This document shows positions 43,977 to 54,795 of a stretch of DNA of 64,000 nucleotides, in pieces. The DNA lies in the NCBI RefSeq assembly GCF_014197015.1, contig NZ_JACIET010000002.1, forward strand, positions 806,001 through 870,000, written 5' to 3'. The first letter of the stretch is position 1, and each line of letters begins with the position of its first letter. The notes under the pieces are model-generated. The model ran no database searches. It was not told the DNA's origin and saw only the letters and a program-made list of their open reading frames with translations. The position numbers were made by a program, and so were the translations under genes. The stretch is from Niveibacterium umoris (GTDB lineage: Bacteria; Pseudomonadota; Gammaproteobacteria; Burkholderiales; Rhodocyclaceae).

Positions 43977-45461
43977 TTAGATCATCTTGCGCTGGCTGAC
44001 CGGCGGGATGTTGAGCGACTCGCGGTACTTTGCGATGGTGCGTCGCGCAACGACAATCCCCTGCTGGCCGAGAAGTTCGGCAATCCGGGCGTCGGATAGC
44101 GGTTTTTTGCGATCCTCTGCCGCAACCAGCTGGCGAATCAGCGCACGAATCGCCGTAGCTGAACACGCGCCGCCAGAATCTGTGGCGACGTGGCTGCCGA
44201 AAAAGTATTTCAGTTCAAGAATGCCACGTGGCGTGGCCATGTACTTCTGCGTCGTGACCCGCGAAATCGTCGATTCGTGCAAATCGAGCTGCTCGGCGAT
44301 CTCGCGCAAGGTCAGCGGCCGCATGGCCACGTCCCCATAATCGAAGAACTGCCGCTGGCGGTCAACGATCGCCTGCGAAACCCGCAGGATCGTGTCGAAG
44401 CGTTGCTGTACGTTCTTGATCATCCAGCGCGCCTCCTGCAACTGGCCGGCCAGCGAACCGGCCGAGCCGCGGTGCTGCTGCAGGATACCGGCGTAGAGCT
44501 GGTTGATCCGCAGCTTGGGCATCGCGTCCGGATTCAGTGTCGCACTCCAGTGGCCGCGCACCTTGCGCACGATCACATCCGGGATCACGTAACGGGTTTC
44601 GAGCGCGGCAAATTTCGCGCCCGGGCGCGGGTCAAGGCTGCAAACCAGTTGATGCGCCTCGCGCAGGGTCTCTTCGTTGCAACCGAGCTGGCGCTTCAGG
44701 CGTACGAAATCGCGCGCCGCAAGCAACTCAAGGTGATGTTCGACGATCGTGATCGCCGCGTCGCGTGCAGCGCTGGCGGGCAAGAGCCGCAGCTGCAGCT
44801 TCAGGCATTCTCCCGGCGAGCGCGCGCCGACCCCCGGCGGGTCGAGGTTCTGCAGATGTGCCAGCGCAATCTGCAGTTCCTCGATCTCGACTTCCGATTC
44901 GGTCGGCAGCAGTTCCATCAGCTCGTCGAGCGGCTGGGTCAGGTAGCCGTCGTCGTCAAGCGCTTCGATCATGAAACGCAGCAGTGCGCGATCGCGCTCC
45001 GACAGCAACATCAGGGCGATCTGGCCGTCCAGATGATCGCGCAGGCTGGTCTGGGCCGCGCGGAACTCCTGAAAGTCGGTTTCCTCGTCGTCGTCGCGGT
45101 TGCCGCTGCCACTGCCACCGCCACCGCCCTCGCCCGACCATTCGGCGCTGCCTTCATCGTAGCTGCCACCCTCCTCGAAACTCGGTTCGGGCGGTTCGGC
45201 GGGGGCGTCGGAGAAATCGGTGTCGCCACCCTCGGCCGGGGCATCGCCTTGTTCGCCGCTGCTGGGCGCCGCGGCGGACTGGCCCCAGGCTTCGGGGTCC
45301 GATTCGGAGTCTTCGCGTTCGAGCAGCGGGTTTTCGAGCAACATGCGCTCGATCTCGCTGTTGAGCTCCAGCGTCGATAGCTGCAGGAGCTTGATCGACT
45401 GCTGCAGCTGCGGGGTCAGCGCGAGCTGCTGGGAGATGCGGAGCTGGAGCGAAGGTTTCAT
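43977..45461 (-). CDS. rpoN: RNA polymerase sigma-54 factor
   Basis: 494 residues. Region I (MKPSLQLRISQQLALTPQLQ) is the activator-interacting segment; a long acidic, Gly-rich region II (about 48-125) follows; region III holds the core-binding domain, a helix-turn-helix and the RpoN box ARRTIAKYRESL near the C-terminus, which contacts the -24 element. The acidic region is longer than in E. coli, giving the protein a slightly larger size. It lies between lptB and hpf. No clear ribosome site is seen in the 18 bp between lptB and rpoN. Confidence 0.96.
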   Translation of the reverse strand: MKPSLQLRISQQLALTPQLQQSIKLLQLSTLELNSEIERMLLENPLLEREDSESDPEAWGQSAAAPSSGEQGDAPAEGGDTDFSDAPAEPPEPSFEEGGSYDEGSAEWSGEGGGGGSGSGNRDDDEETDFQEFRAAQTSLRDHLDGQIALMLLSERDRALLRFMIEALDDDGYLTQPLDELMELLPTESEVEIEELQIALAHLQNLDPPGVGARSPGECLKLQLRLLPASAARDAAITIVEHHLELLAARDFVRLKRQLGCNEETLREAHQLVCSLDPRPGAKFAALETRYVIPDVIVRKVRGHWSATLNPDAMPKLRINQLYAGILQQHRGSAGSLAGQLQEARWMIKNVQQRFDTILRVSQAIVDRQRQFFDYGDVAMRPLTLREIAEQLDLHESTISRVTTQKYMATPRGILELKYFFGSHVATDSGGACSATAIRALIRQLVAAEDRKKPLSDARIAELLGQQGIVVARRTIAKYRESLNIPPVSQRKMI

Positions 45462-45479
45462 CGTCGGCTAGGGGGGGGA

Positions 45480-46188
<709 letters not shown>

Positions 46189-46202
<14 letters not shown>

Positions 46203-46658
46203 CGAACGGTTCTTTCAGTACTTTCCTGACGACCTCCGCGGCAAACCCGCGGGCGGTCAGAAATCGCGCCTGTCGCGCCCAGTCCTTCGCGTCGGCCGGC
46301 AACTGCCCGAATTTGCGCGCCCAAACGGCGCGGGCGCGCGCCAGCTCCGGTTCGCCGAGTTCGCTGGCGAGTGCGGCATCGATCGTTTCCGGATCGACCC
46401 CGCGCTGCGCCAGTTCATGCTGGATGCGGCGCCCGCCCAGCCGCTCGGCGCGGCTGCGCACATAGCTCTCGGCAAAACGGGCGTCCGACTGCAGGCCCAG
46501 CTCGCCCATCCGGTCCAGTACCGCTTCGACCGCATCCGGCTCGCCATGCGCCGCCAGCTTGCGCGCCAACTCAGCCCGGCTGTGTTCGCGCTGAGCCAGG
46601 CTGCGCAACGCGCGCGCCTTGAGTTCGTCGCGGCTCATGGCAGCCGGCTCGGCTGGCA

Positions 46659-46659
<1 letters not shown>
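46189..46659 (-). CDS. recX: RecA regulator RecX
   Basis: 156 residues of three-helix repeats; RecX binds inside the RecA filament and limits its activity. Family marks are [47 protein letters not shown] and RFLTARGF. The ATG at 46659 shares bases with the recA stop (TGATG), a re-initiation arrangement; the Met at 46638 is an alternative start. The 3' end runs 14 bp into lptB, tying the SOS genes physically to the LPS-export and sigma-54 cluster. Confidence 0.92.
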
Positions 46660-47681
<1,022 letters not shown>

Positions 47682-47708
47682 GGGGTATTCCTCGATTCGA
47701 TGGCGAAG

Positions 47709-47714
47709 ATTATG
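47709..47714 (-). promoter_or_regulatory. recA: Possible recA -10 element
   Basis: CATAAT on the minus strand, five of six matches to consensus, lies about 28 bases before the recA start. The -35 region is weak. No CTGT-N8-ACAG LexA operator overlaps it. Confidence 0.35.
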
Positions 47715-47817
47715 GCACAGAGATTGCGTGCTTCTTGATGAGGGCTGCCTGCCAAACCGTGGCACACTTCCTCCCCTTCTCCGGGCGTCGACGTCCGGCC
47801 CAGCCCGAGTGCCCCTC

Positions 47818-48423
47818 ATGTCCGAACTGCCCGCTGATCTCCCCCTGTTTCCCCTGCACACCGTGCTGGTCCCCGAGGCGCGTCAGCCGCTCAAGGTGTT
47901 CGAGCCGCGCTACATGGACATGATCAAGGCCTGCATCAAGGATGGCTCGGCCTTCGGCGTGTGCCTGATCGAAGAGGGGCAGGAGGTCGGGCCGCCAGCG
48001 GTGCCCGCCAAGGTCGGCACAAGCGCCCGCGTTGTCGAGTGGGATATGGAGCAGCTCGGCATCCTGAAGATCGTTGTTGCGGGCGAACGCCGCTTCCGCG
48101 TCGCTCATGTCGCGACACAGCCGGACGGTCTGTTGCGGGCGGTGGTCGAATGGTTGCCGGAGGCGGCACCGATCGCGCCCGATGCAGCCCTCGAAGACAC
48201 CCTGCCGCTGCTGCAGGCGGTGGTGGCGGACGCCGGACTCAAGGCGATTCCCGAGCCGCACCGTTTCGACGACGCGAACTGGGTCGGCTACCGCTACACC
48301 GAGATCCTGCCGATTCCGGTCAAGGCCAAGCAGAAGCTGCTCGAACTGGACGACCCGATGATGCGGCTGACGATCATCCAGCAGTTCCTCGTGCAGCGCG
48401 GATTGCTCACGCGCGACACCTGA
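47818..48423 (+). CDS. Lon N-terminal (substrate-binding) domain protein
   Basis: 201-residue protein made only of the Lon N-terminal domain: [26 protein letters not shown] is the family signature, and FGVCLIEEG and [10 protein letters not shown] follow. No ATPase or protease part is present. Stand-alone proteins of this kind are common in proteobacteria with no settled role. ATG 47818 fits; the frame is open further upstream but that would run into the recA promoter. It converges with mutY, the two stop codons being adjacent. Confidence 0.88.
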   Translation: MSELPADLPLFPLHTVLVPEARQPLKVFEPRYMDMIKACIKDGSAFGVCLIEEGQEVGPPAVPAKVGTSARVVEWDMEQLGILKIVVAGERRFRVAHVATQPDGLLRAVVEWLPEAAPIAPDAALEDTLPLLQAVVADAGLKAIPEPHRFDDANWVGYRYTEILPIPVKAKQKLLELDDPMMRLTIIQQFLVQRGLLTRDT

Positions 48424-49461
48424 TCAGGCCGCGGTATCGAGGCTGTCGAGCAGGCGCCGGATCGGCGCCGGCAGGCCCAGGGTGTCCCACTCGGCGGCGC
48501 TCGCCCAGCGCCAGCGCGGGTCGTGCAGCGTGCGTGACTTGACCCGAAGTGATTGCGCTTCCAGCGTCAGACGGAAGTGGGTGAAGGCGTGGCGCAGCGG
48601 TGGCAGCGCCGATACCGTGCCCTCGGCGACCAGTCCAAGTGTCAGCGCGTAGGACTCGGCATCCACCTCATCGGGAATCTCCGGCAACGCAAACAACCCG
48701 CCCCAGATGCCGCGATCCGGCCGCTTGAGCAGCAGTACGCCGGCCTCGCTGCGCGCGATCAGGACGCGGCTCTGGCGCTCGGGAATCACGCGCGGCGGGC
48801 GTGGCGAGGGAAGCTCGGCTTGCCGCCCCTGCCGGCGAGCGACGCAGGTTTCGCTGACCGGGCAGGCCGCACATGTCGGCCGGCTGCGGGTGCACACCGT
48901 GGCACCCAGGTCCATCAAGGCTTGCGTGTAGGTGTCGACGTGTTCGGCGGGGAGCAGGGATTCGGCCAGCGCCCACATCTCGAGTTCGACTGCGCGTGTG
49001 CCCGGAAAGCCTTCGATGCCGAACTGTCGCGCCAGCACGCGCTTGACGTTGCCGTCGAGGATCGCCGTGCGTTGCCCGAAGCAGAAGGCGGCGATCGCGG
49101 CGGCGGTCGAGCGCCCGATCCCCGGCAGTGAGGCAATCGCCTCGGCCGCCTGCGGGAAGCGCCCCCCGTGATCGCGCATCACCTGTTGCGCGGCCTGGTG
49201 CAGATTGCGGGCACGGGCGTAATAGCCGAGGCCGCTCCACAGCGCGAGCACATCGTCGGCCGGCGCCATCGCAAGCTGTTCCAGCGTCGGGAAGCGCTCG
49301 AGGAAGCGCAGGTAGTACGGCACCACCGTATCCACCTGCGTCTGCTGCAGCATGATTTCCGACAGCCACACCCGGTACGGATCGCGATTCGCTTGCCAGG
49401 GCAGGTCGTGGCGACCGTGGGCGAGTTGCCATGCGATCAGGCGGTTCGCAAACGCACTCAC
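48424..49461 (-). CDS. mutY: A/G-specific adenine DNA glycosylase MutY
   Basis: 345 residues; removes adenine mispaired with 8-oxoguanine. The helix-hairpin-helix (LPGIGRSTAAAI) is followed by the catalytic Asp in LDGNVKRVL; the catalytic Glu is E35 in SEIMLQQTQV. The 4Fe-4S cluster cysteines have the C-x6-C-x2-C-x5-C spacing (CTRSRPTCAACPVSETC). A C-terminal NUDIX-like domain (GIWGGLFALPE, HAFTHFRL) recognises 8-oxoG. The start overlaps the stop of the VanZ-like gene by four bases. Confidence 0.95.
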   Translation of the reverse strand: MSAFANRLIAWQLAHGRHDLPWQANRDPYRVWLSEIMLQQTQVDTVVPYYLRFLERFPTLEQLAMAPADDVLALWSGLGYYARARNLHQAAQQVMRDHGGRFPQAAEAIASLPGIGRSTAAAIAAFCFGQRTAILDGNVKRVLARQFGIEGFPGTRAVELEMWALAESLLPAEHVDTYTQALMDLGATVCTRSRPTCAACPVSETCVARRQGRQAELPSPRPPRVIPERQSRVLIARSEAGVLLLKRPDRGIWGGLFALPEIPDEVDAESYALTLGLVAEGTVSALPPLRHAFTHFRLTLEAQSLRVKSRTLHDPRWRWASAAEWDTLGLPAPIRRLLDSLDTAA

Positions 49462-50519
49462 TTTTGCGCCTCGGCGCGGCGGGTGCCGAAACTCAGCCAG
49501 AGCAGCGCGAAGAAGGGCCAGAAGCTGCCGACCAGCTGGGTCAGGCCGTGGAAATTCAACACATGGCCTTCCTGCCGGATGCGGGTCATGTCGTCCCAGT
49601 AGGGGTTCTCGGGGGCGAGGTTCATCAGTGCGGTAGCCGTCATCAGTGCCAGCCCGATCAGGCTGTGTCGGGTATGCACACTGCTGCGCCAGCTCAGCGC
49701 GAGCAGTACGAGGCCGGTGGCGATGCCGCGCAGGCCGCCGGGCGTTGCCCAGTGCCAGGGCTGCGCCGGCTGAAGAAACACCGAACTTGCCAGTGTCTTT
49801 ACCGCGACGCCCAGCAGCACGGCGGTGAGGGCGAGCAACACCGACGGCGCACGCATTGCGTGCCGCGCCAACAGTCCGATCGCCAATGTGTTCGCAGCGG
49901 TCAGCACCAGCTCGACACGCATGAAATCATGGCCGGTGAGCGTGTAATTCGGTGTCAGGTCGATCAGGTTGCGCAGGTCGCCGTTGGCGAACAGGTAGCT
50001 GCTCGGGTTGAGCAGCGAGACCCACCACAAGCCGACGACCAGGACGCCGAAGCCGCCGGTGCGCCCGGGCAGGATGCGTCGGTCGCGCCAGCGAGACAGC
50101 GCGCCATCGGCCTCGAAAATGCGCCCGAAACGCAGCGCCACGATCGCGCCGAGCAGGGCACCGACACTGTTTGCGAGCAGGTCCAGATTGCTCGCGACAC
50201 GGGTTGGAAGGTAGTTCTGCGTCGTCTCGATTGCCAGGCTCAGCAGGCTCGCTGCCGCCCATACGATCAGCACCCGCCGCCCCGGCCGCATGCTGCGTGC
50301 GAGCACAGTGGCCCAGGCGAAACCGATCGGCATGAAACCGATGATGTTGAGTGCGACATCGAGCCAGGTGAAGTACTTAGGCCAGGGCGCGGCGAGGAAA
50401 TCAAACGGCCCGACGCCGATCGAGTGCCAGCCCGCGAACGGGTGCAGGCAGGCGTAGGCCGTCAACAGCGTGACGGCGATGGCGAGATCTCGCGGAAGGT
50501 GGTTCCTGGCTTGTGGCAA
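49458..50519 (-). CDS. VanZ-like family membrane protein
   Basis: 353 residues with about nine membrane helices. The VanZ core is visible in the first third: WLDVALNIIGFMPIGF, then the ETTQNYLPTRVASNLDLLANSVGALLG block, where Glu, Gln, Arg and Asp residues are conserved. The rest is an extra membrane domain ending in the PENPYWDD loop. VanZ gives low-level teicoplanin resistance in enterococci, but the proteobacterial members have no known role. It overlaps mutY by four bases and is probably co-transcribed with it. Confidence 0.82.
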   Translation of the reverse strand: MPQARNHLPRDLAIAVTLLTAYACLHPFAGWHSIGVGPFDFLAAPWPKYFTWLDVALNIIGFMPIGFAWATVLARSMRPGRRVLIVWAAASLLSLAIETTQNYLPTRVASNLDLLANSVGALLGAIVALRFGRIFEADGALSRWRDRRILPGRTGGFGVLVVGLWWVSLLNPSSYLFANGDLRNLIDLTPNYTLTGHDFMRVELVLTAANTLAIGLLARHAMRAPSVLLALTAVLLGVAVKTLASSVFLQPAQPWHWATPGGLRGIATGLVLLALSWRSSVHTRHSLIGLALMTATALMNLAPENPYWDDMTRIRQEGHVLNFHGLTQLVGSFWPFFALLWLSFGTRRAEAQK

Positions 50520-50595
50520 GGCGAACGTCCTGCGGCCTTCGGGATAGGTTCTTGGCGAACCTTAGCACGCCGCGTGCGACGCCATGAAAGGCATC

Positions 50596-50620
50596 AGGGC
50601 CGCCCTTGCGGGGCGGCCCT
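50596..50620 (-). terminator. GC-rich hairpin after the sodium:solute symporter gene
   Basis: A 10-bp perfect stem (50596-50605 with 50611-50620) with loop TTGCG lies 30 bp after the symporter stop and before the VanZ gene. It lacks a U-run, so termination is likely but may be incomplete. Confidence 0.45.
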
Positions 50621-50649
50621 GGGTGCTGTACGGCGTGATGGTCCGGACG

Positions 50650-52218
50650 TCAGGGTTGCGGATGCTGCGCCCTGGCCGCGCTGTGGTGAGCGTGTTTTGT
50701 CTGCTCTTCGGTGTGGCGATGGCCGTGGCCGGCCGCGGGGTGATACCCGGCCGGCCCACTGTGACCTGCAAGGGTGGCGTCGTTACGGATCTTTTGCGGC
50801 AGCAGCGAGAACAGCACCATCGCGAAGATCGCGACGAGGAAGCCGACGAATTGTGGCGGCCATACCGCGATCCACTCCGGCGGCGTCGGCATGGCGGCCA
50901 TCGCTTCGCAGGCGAGCCACGAAATCAGCCCCAGCACCATCGAACCCACCGCGCCCTGATTGGTGGCGCGTTTCCAGTACAGGCCAGTGACCAGCGGCAC
51001 GAAGGCGGCAACGAACGTGACCTTGTAGGCGTTCTCGACCAGACCGTAGATCGAGAGCTTGGAGTTCATCGCGATATAGGTGACGGTCGCGGTGAACACC
51101 AGCACCACGCCTTGCATGATGCGCAGGAACTGGCGGTCGGTGAGGTTCGGGCGCCAGGCGGTGACGATGGGTCGCAGCAGGTTTTCCGAGAAGGTCACCG
51201 AAGGTGCCAAGAGCGTCGCCGAGGCGCAGCTCTTGATCGCAGAGAGCAGCGCGCCGAAGAACATGATCTGCGCGAACAGCGGCGCCTTCTGCAGCACAAG
51301 TTCGGGCAGGATCAACTGCGAGTCGGAGTCGATGTATTTGGCCACCAGATCCGGCGCGATCAGCGTGGCCGAATAGGCGAGGAACATCGGCACGAAGGCG
51401 AACACGAAATACAGCGAGCCGCCCAGCACCGAGGCGCGCACCGCGATCTTTTCATTGGCGGAAGACTGCACGCGCTGGAAAACGTCCTGCTGCGGAATCG
51501 AGCCCAGCATCATCGTCAGCCAGGCCGCCATGAAGGGCACGATGGCCGAGAAGGTCGGCTCGGGCCAGAAGTTGAACTTGCCGCTCGCCAGTGCGTGGTT
51601 CACCACCACGCCGACGCCGCCGACCTGATCGGAGACCTCCCAGCCGATGAACAGCAGGCCGATCACGATCACGATCATCTGGATGAAGTCGGTGATCGCC
51701 ACCGACCACATGCCGCCGAACAGCGTGTAGATCAGCACCGAACCGGCGCCCAGCACCATGCCGGTTTCCTGCGAGATGCCGTTGTCGGACAGGACGTTGA
51801 AGACAAGGCCGAGCGCCTTGATCTGTGCGGCTACCCAGCCCAGGTACGAGATCACGATGCAGATCGTCGTGATGATCTCGACCGTGCGGCCGAAACGCTG
51901 GCGGTAGTAGTCGCCGATCGTCAGCAGGTTGAGGCGATAGAGCGGCTTGGCGAAGAACAGGCCGACCAGGATCAGGCATAGCGAGGAGCCGAACGGGTCG
52001 GCGACGACGCCGTGCAGGCCTTCCTTGAGGAAGGTGGCGGGGATGCCCAGCACGGTTTCGGAACCGAACCAGGTCGCGAACACCGTCGCGGTGACGATGT
52101 ACATCGGCAGGCTGCGACCGGCGACCGCGTAGTCGCGGCTGTTATGCACGCGCAAGGCGGCGTAGAGGCCGATTCCGATCGAGATCAGCCAGTAGGCAAT
52201 GACGAAGCTCAGCAGCAT
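50650..52218 (-). CDS. Sodium:solute symporter (SSS) family protein with His-rich tail
   Basis: 522 residues with about 13 membrane helices. SSS marks are the helix-1/2 region with GSETVLGIP, the YTLFGGMWSVAITDFIQM helix and GSIPQQDVFQRVQS. The substrate cannot be assigned; relatives carry proline, pantothenate, acetate or choline-type solutes with sodium. The C-terminal tail (about 485-522) is unusual, with nine histidines in a short stretch (GHGHRHTEE, KHAHHS). No Shine-Dalgarno sequence precedes ATG 52218; the upstream bases are CTCCTCC. The 140-bp leader contains a perfect -10, a short open frame and an intrinsic terminator. Confidence 0.9.
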   Translation of the reverse strand: MLLSFVIAYWLISIGIGLYAALRVHNSRDYAVAGRSLPMYIVTATVFATWFGSETVLGIPATFLKEGLHGVVADPFGSSLCLILVGLFFAKPLYRLNLLTIGDYYRQRFGRTVEIITTICIVISYLGWVAAQIKALGLVFNVLSDNGISQETGMVLGAGSVLIYTLFGGMWSVAITDFIQMIVIVIGLLFIGWEVSDQVGGVGVVVNHALASGKFNFWPEPTFSAIVPFMAAWLTMMLGSIPQQDVFQRVQSSANEKIAVRASVLGGSLYFVFAFVPMFLAYSATLIAPDLVAKYIDSDSQLILPELVLQKAPLFAQIMFFGALLSAIKSCASATLLAPSVTFSENLLRPIVTAWRPNLTDRQFLRIMQGVVLVFTATVTYIAMNSKLSIYGLVENAYKVTFVAAFVPLVTGLYWKRATNQGAVGSMVLGLISWLACEAMAAMPTPPEWIAVWPPQFVGFLVAIFAMVLFSLLPQKIRNDATLAGHSGPAGYHPAAGHGHRHTEEQTKHAHHSAARAQHPQP

Positions 52219-52233
52219 GGTCAGGGAGGAGAT

Positions 52234-52326
52234 TCAGCGCGCCGCGATGGGGGCGGCACGCAGGGCCAGCAAAAAGCCCCCGCTTTCACCGGAGGCCCTA
52301 CTCGTTCGCTTGCCAGCCGTCGTCAT
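52234..52326 (-). CDS. Candidate leader peptide upstream of the symporter
   Basis: A 30-codon open frame starts 22 bases after the predicted transcription start and ends 15 bases before the symporter ATG. It reads through the terminator hairpin at 52271-52296. No ribosome site is seen, so translation is uncertain. If translated it could couple or attenuate symporter expression. It is not rich in a single amino acid, unlike classical biosynthetic leader peptides. Confidence 0.25.
   Translation of the reverse strand: MTTAGKRTSRASGESGGFLLALRAAPIAAR
52271..52296 (-). terminator. Intrinsic terminator / possible attenuator
   Basis: On the minus strand a 7-bp stem GCCTCCG/CGGGGGC (52290-52296 with 52276-52282, one G-T pair) and a seven-base loop are followed by TTTTT (52271-52275). 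It can end the ubiB transcript (stop at 52415), but it also lies inside the presumed leader of the symporter gene, downstream of a perfect -10. Confidence 0.7.
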
Positions 52327-52354
52327 GGGGTGACGGCGCGATCGATCGGGCGCG

Positions 52355-52360
52355 ATTATA
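52355..52360 (-). promoter_or_regulatory. Consensus -10 (TATAAT) upstream of the symporter gene
   Basis: A perfect TATAAT on the minus strand gives a predicted start near 52348, about 130 nt before the symporter ATG. The -35 region (about 52378-52383) is a poor match, so an activator may be needed. Confidence 0.45.
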
Positions 52361-52414
52361 GCCCTGATTCCTATGAGGATTCGTCCGATTTTGCGGTGCT
52401 GTCGGCGGCCTGTC

Positions 52415-53938
52415 TCAGCCCCGCCACATATGCCAGATCTCGACTGCCGCAAGCAGCAGCGCGGCGATGCCGAGCAGGCGCATCCAGCGCGCATTGCGGA
52501 CCTGCTGCAACTCGATCTCGGCGAGCGACTGGCGGATCGCGTCGCGGTCTTCGTGCTGCAGGGCCTGATGCACGAGGCGCGGCAACTGCGGGAAGTAGGT
52601 CGCCCAGCTCGGCGCTTCTTCCTCGATATGCCGCGCAAACGCGCGCCAGCCCACCTGCTCGTTCATCCAGCGCTCGAGGAAGGGCTTGGCGGTCTTCCAA
52701 AGATCCAGTTCGGGGTCGAGGTCGCGACCGAGGCCTTCGATGTTGAGCAGGGTCTTCTGCAACAGCACCAGCTGTGGCTGCACTTCCATCTGGAAGCGGC
52801 GCGCCGTCTGGAACAGGCGCAGCAGCGTCTTGCCGAAGGAGATGTCCTTGAGCGGCTTGTCGAAGATCGGCTCGCAGACGGCGCGGATCGCGCTCTCGAA
52901 CTCATCGACGCGCGTGCCCGCCGGCACCCAGCCGGCGTCGACGTGGGCCTGCGCGACGCGCTTGTAGTCACGCCGGAAGAAGGCGATGAAGTTCTGCGCG
53001 AGGTACTGCTTGTCGCGCTCTTCCAGCGTACCCATGATGCCGAAATCCAGCGCGATGTACTTGCCGCTGCCGGAAACGAAGATGTTTCCCGGGTGCATGT
53101 CGGCATGGAAGAAACCGTCTCGGAAGACCTGGGTGAAAAAGATCTCGACGCCGGCGCGCGACAGCGCCTTGAGGTCAACGCCCTGCTCGCGCAGCCGTGT
53201 CAGCTGCGAGATCGGCGTGCCGGTCATGCGCTGCATCACCATCACCCGCGAGGTGCAGTAGTCCCAATGCACCTCGGGCACGATCAACAGCGACGAACCC
53301 TTGAAGTTGCGGCGCAGCTGCGAGCAATTGGCGGCTTCGCGCATCAGGTCCAGTTCGTCGCGCAGATGCTTGGCGAATTCCGCGACGACCTCGCGCGGCT
53401 TCAGGCGCCGGCCGTCCACCCAGACTCTCTCGATCAGGTAGGCCGCCGCTTCGAGCAAGCCGAGGTCATGCTCGATGACGCGCTCGATGCCGGGCCTGAC
53501 CACCTTCACCGCGACCTCCGTGCCGTCATGCAACTCGGCGAAGTGCACCTGTGCAATCGAAGCGGATGCCACCGGCACCCGCTCGAAGTGCTTGAAAACC
53601 GCGTCCACCGGCCGGCCGTAGTCGACTTCGAGCAGCGCCAACGCCTGTTCGGTCGGGAAGGGGGGTACGCGGTCTTGCAGCTTGGCCAGTTCGTCGGCGA
53701 TGTCGGTGGGCACCAGATCGCGACGGGTCGACAGCACCTGGCCGAACTTGACGAAGATCGGGCCGAGCGATTCGAGCGCTTCGCGCAGGCGTACCGCGCG
53801 CGGTGCCGACAGGTCGCGCCAGAACAGCAGACGGCCGGCCCAGGCCGAGAGCCGCTCCGAGGTGCTGTCGAGCACGATGCGGTCGAGCCCGAAACGGGCG
53901 CTGACATGCACGATCTTGATCAAACGGAACAGGCGCAC
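52415..53938 (-). CDS. ubiB: Ubiquinone biosynthesis regulatory protein kinase-like UbiB
   Basis: 507 residues of the ABC1/ADCK/UbiB atypical kinase family, required for aerobic ubiquinone synthesis. The family KxGQ motif is [14 protein letters not shown], followed by ASASIAQVH (Ala-rich loop replacing the Gly-rich loop), [11 protein letters not shown] and LDFGIMG. A C-terminal membrane helix (about 485-502) is present. The frame extends to 54058, but the first 40 residues are not family-like; GTG 53938 ([10 protein letters not shown]) aligns with other UbiB starts. It has no obvious ribosome site. It is divergent from the SPOR gene. Confidence 0.92.
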   Translation of the reverse strand: MRLFRLIKIVHVSARFGLDRIVLDSTSERLSAWAGRLLFWRDLSAPRAVRLREALESLGPIFVKFGQVLSTRRDLVPTDIADELAKLQDRVPPFPTEQALALLEVDYGRPVDAVFKHFERVPVASASIAQVHFAELHDGTEVAVKVVRPGIERVIEHDLGLLEAAAYLIERVWVDGRRLKPREVVAEFAKHLRDELDLMREAANCSQLRRNFKGSSLLIVPEVHWDYCTSRVMVMQRMTGTPISQLTRLREQGVDLKALSRAGVEIFFTQVFRDGFFHADMHPGNIFVSGSGKYIALDFGIMGTLEERDKQYLAQNFIAFFRRDYKRVAQAHVDAGWVPAGTRVDEFESAIRAVCEPIFDKPLKDISFGKTLLRLFQTARRFQMEVQPQLVLLQKTLLNIEGLGRDLDPELDLWKTAKPFLERWMNEQVGWRAFARHIEEEAPSWATYFPQLPRLVHQALQHEDRDAIRQSLAEIELQQVRNARWMRLLGIAALLLAAVEIWHMWRG

Positions 53939-54103
53939 AGGGAGCGGGGGCTGGTCGGGGTTGGGTGGGCCGGCACCCCACAGGGGCCGGAACGCGGAAG
54001 ATACCAGACTCTGGCAGCAAAGCTCCGCGCCACAAAGCCGGCAGCGTCGGCGTGGCAACGGGCAGCACGCTATACTGCCGCGTTACCGTCCAATCGCCCA
54101 TAC

Positions 54104-54775
54104 ATGATGAGCCGCGCTCAGAAACCGCGCCAACCGGCCGCCCGCAACAGCAACCATGGCAGCACCCTGATCGGCGTGTTCGTCGGTCTTGTCATCGGCG
54201 TGTTGATCGCCGCCGCGCTGGCCTGGTACTTCTCGCGGCCCTACAACTTCCAGAAGAGCGGCGGCGCTGGGGATGCGCCGCAAAGCATTCCGACCGCGCC
54301 GATCGCGCTGCCCGGCAAGCCCGGCGACAAGCCGGTGGAAAAGCCTGCGGACACCGGCACGGCGGCGCACGCGGCTAATCCGCCTGCGGCCCAGTCGGCG
54401 CCTGAAGGCGAGAAAAAGTTCGATTTCTACGACATCCTGCCCAAGGGCGATCAGGCGACGCTCCCCTCGGCCGACGGCGCCAAGCCGGGAACCAAAAGCG
54501 AAACCGCGGATCGATTCTTCCTGCAGCTTGGCGCGTTCGCCGATCCGTCCGAAGTCGACAACCTGAAGGCGCGGCTTGCCCTGATGGGGGTCGAGGCGAC
54601 GGTGCAACGGGTCGACGCCGGCGACAAGGGAACCTTGCATCGCGTGCGCATCGGCCCGTATGCCAAGCCGGAAGACATGAACGCGGCGCGTGCGCAGCTG
54701 GCGCAGGCCGGTATCGAATCGAGTGTCGTCAAGGTCAAACCTAGCGTACCGGCTGCCTCGCAGTCCGGACACTGA
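54104..54775 (+). CDS. SPOR-domain membrane protein
   Basis: 223 residues: short basic N-terminus, one membrane helix (about 21-43), a Pro/Lys/Ala-rich periplasmic linker and a C-terminal SPOR domain (about 140-212; FFLQLGAFADPSEVDNL, VRIGPYAKPEDMNAA) that binds denuded peptidoglycan at the septum. This is the FtsN-like type found between argS and dsbA in many betaproteobacteria; argS is absent here. ATG 54104 or 54107 is the plausible start, with TATACT at 54071-54076 a possible -10. A very long upstream extension of the frame is a shadow of ubiB. Confidence 0.9.
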   Translation: MMSRAQKPRQPAARNSNHGSTLIGVFVGLVIGVLIAAALAWYFSRPYNFQKSGGAGDAPQSIPTAPIALPGKPGDKPVEKPADTGTAAHAANPPAAQSAPEGEKKFDFYDILPKGDQATLPSADGAKPGTKSETADRFFLQLGAFADPSEVDNLKARLALMGVEATVQRVDAGDKGTLHRVRIGPYAKPEDMNAARAQLAQAGIESSVVKVKPSVPAASQSGH

Positions 54776-54795
54776 AACCAACGGAGCCGTTCTGA

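Noticed and set aside
49431-50990. 519-codon plus-strand frame opposite the VanZ-like gene
   Set aside because: Arg/Gln-rich, motif-free; the minus strand encodes a membrane protein with VanZ landmarks.
52373-54103. N-terminal extension of the SPOR protein to 800 residues
   Set aside because: The extra part lies antisense to ubiB and shows no family features; the SPOR protein has a proper membrane anchor starting at 54104.
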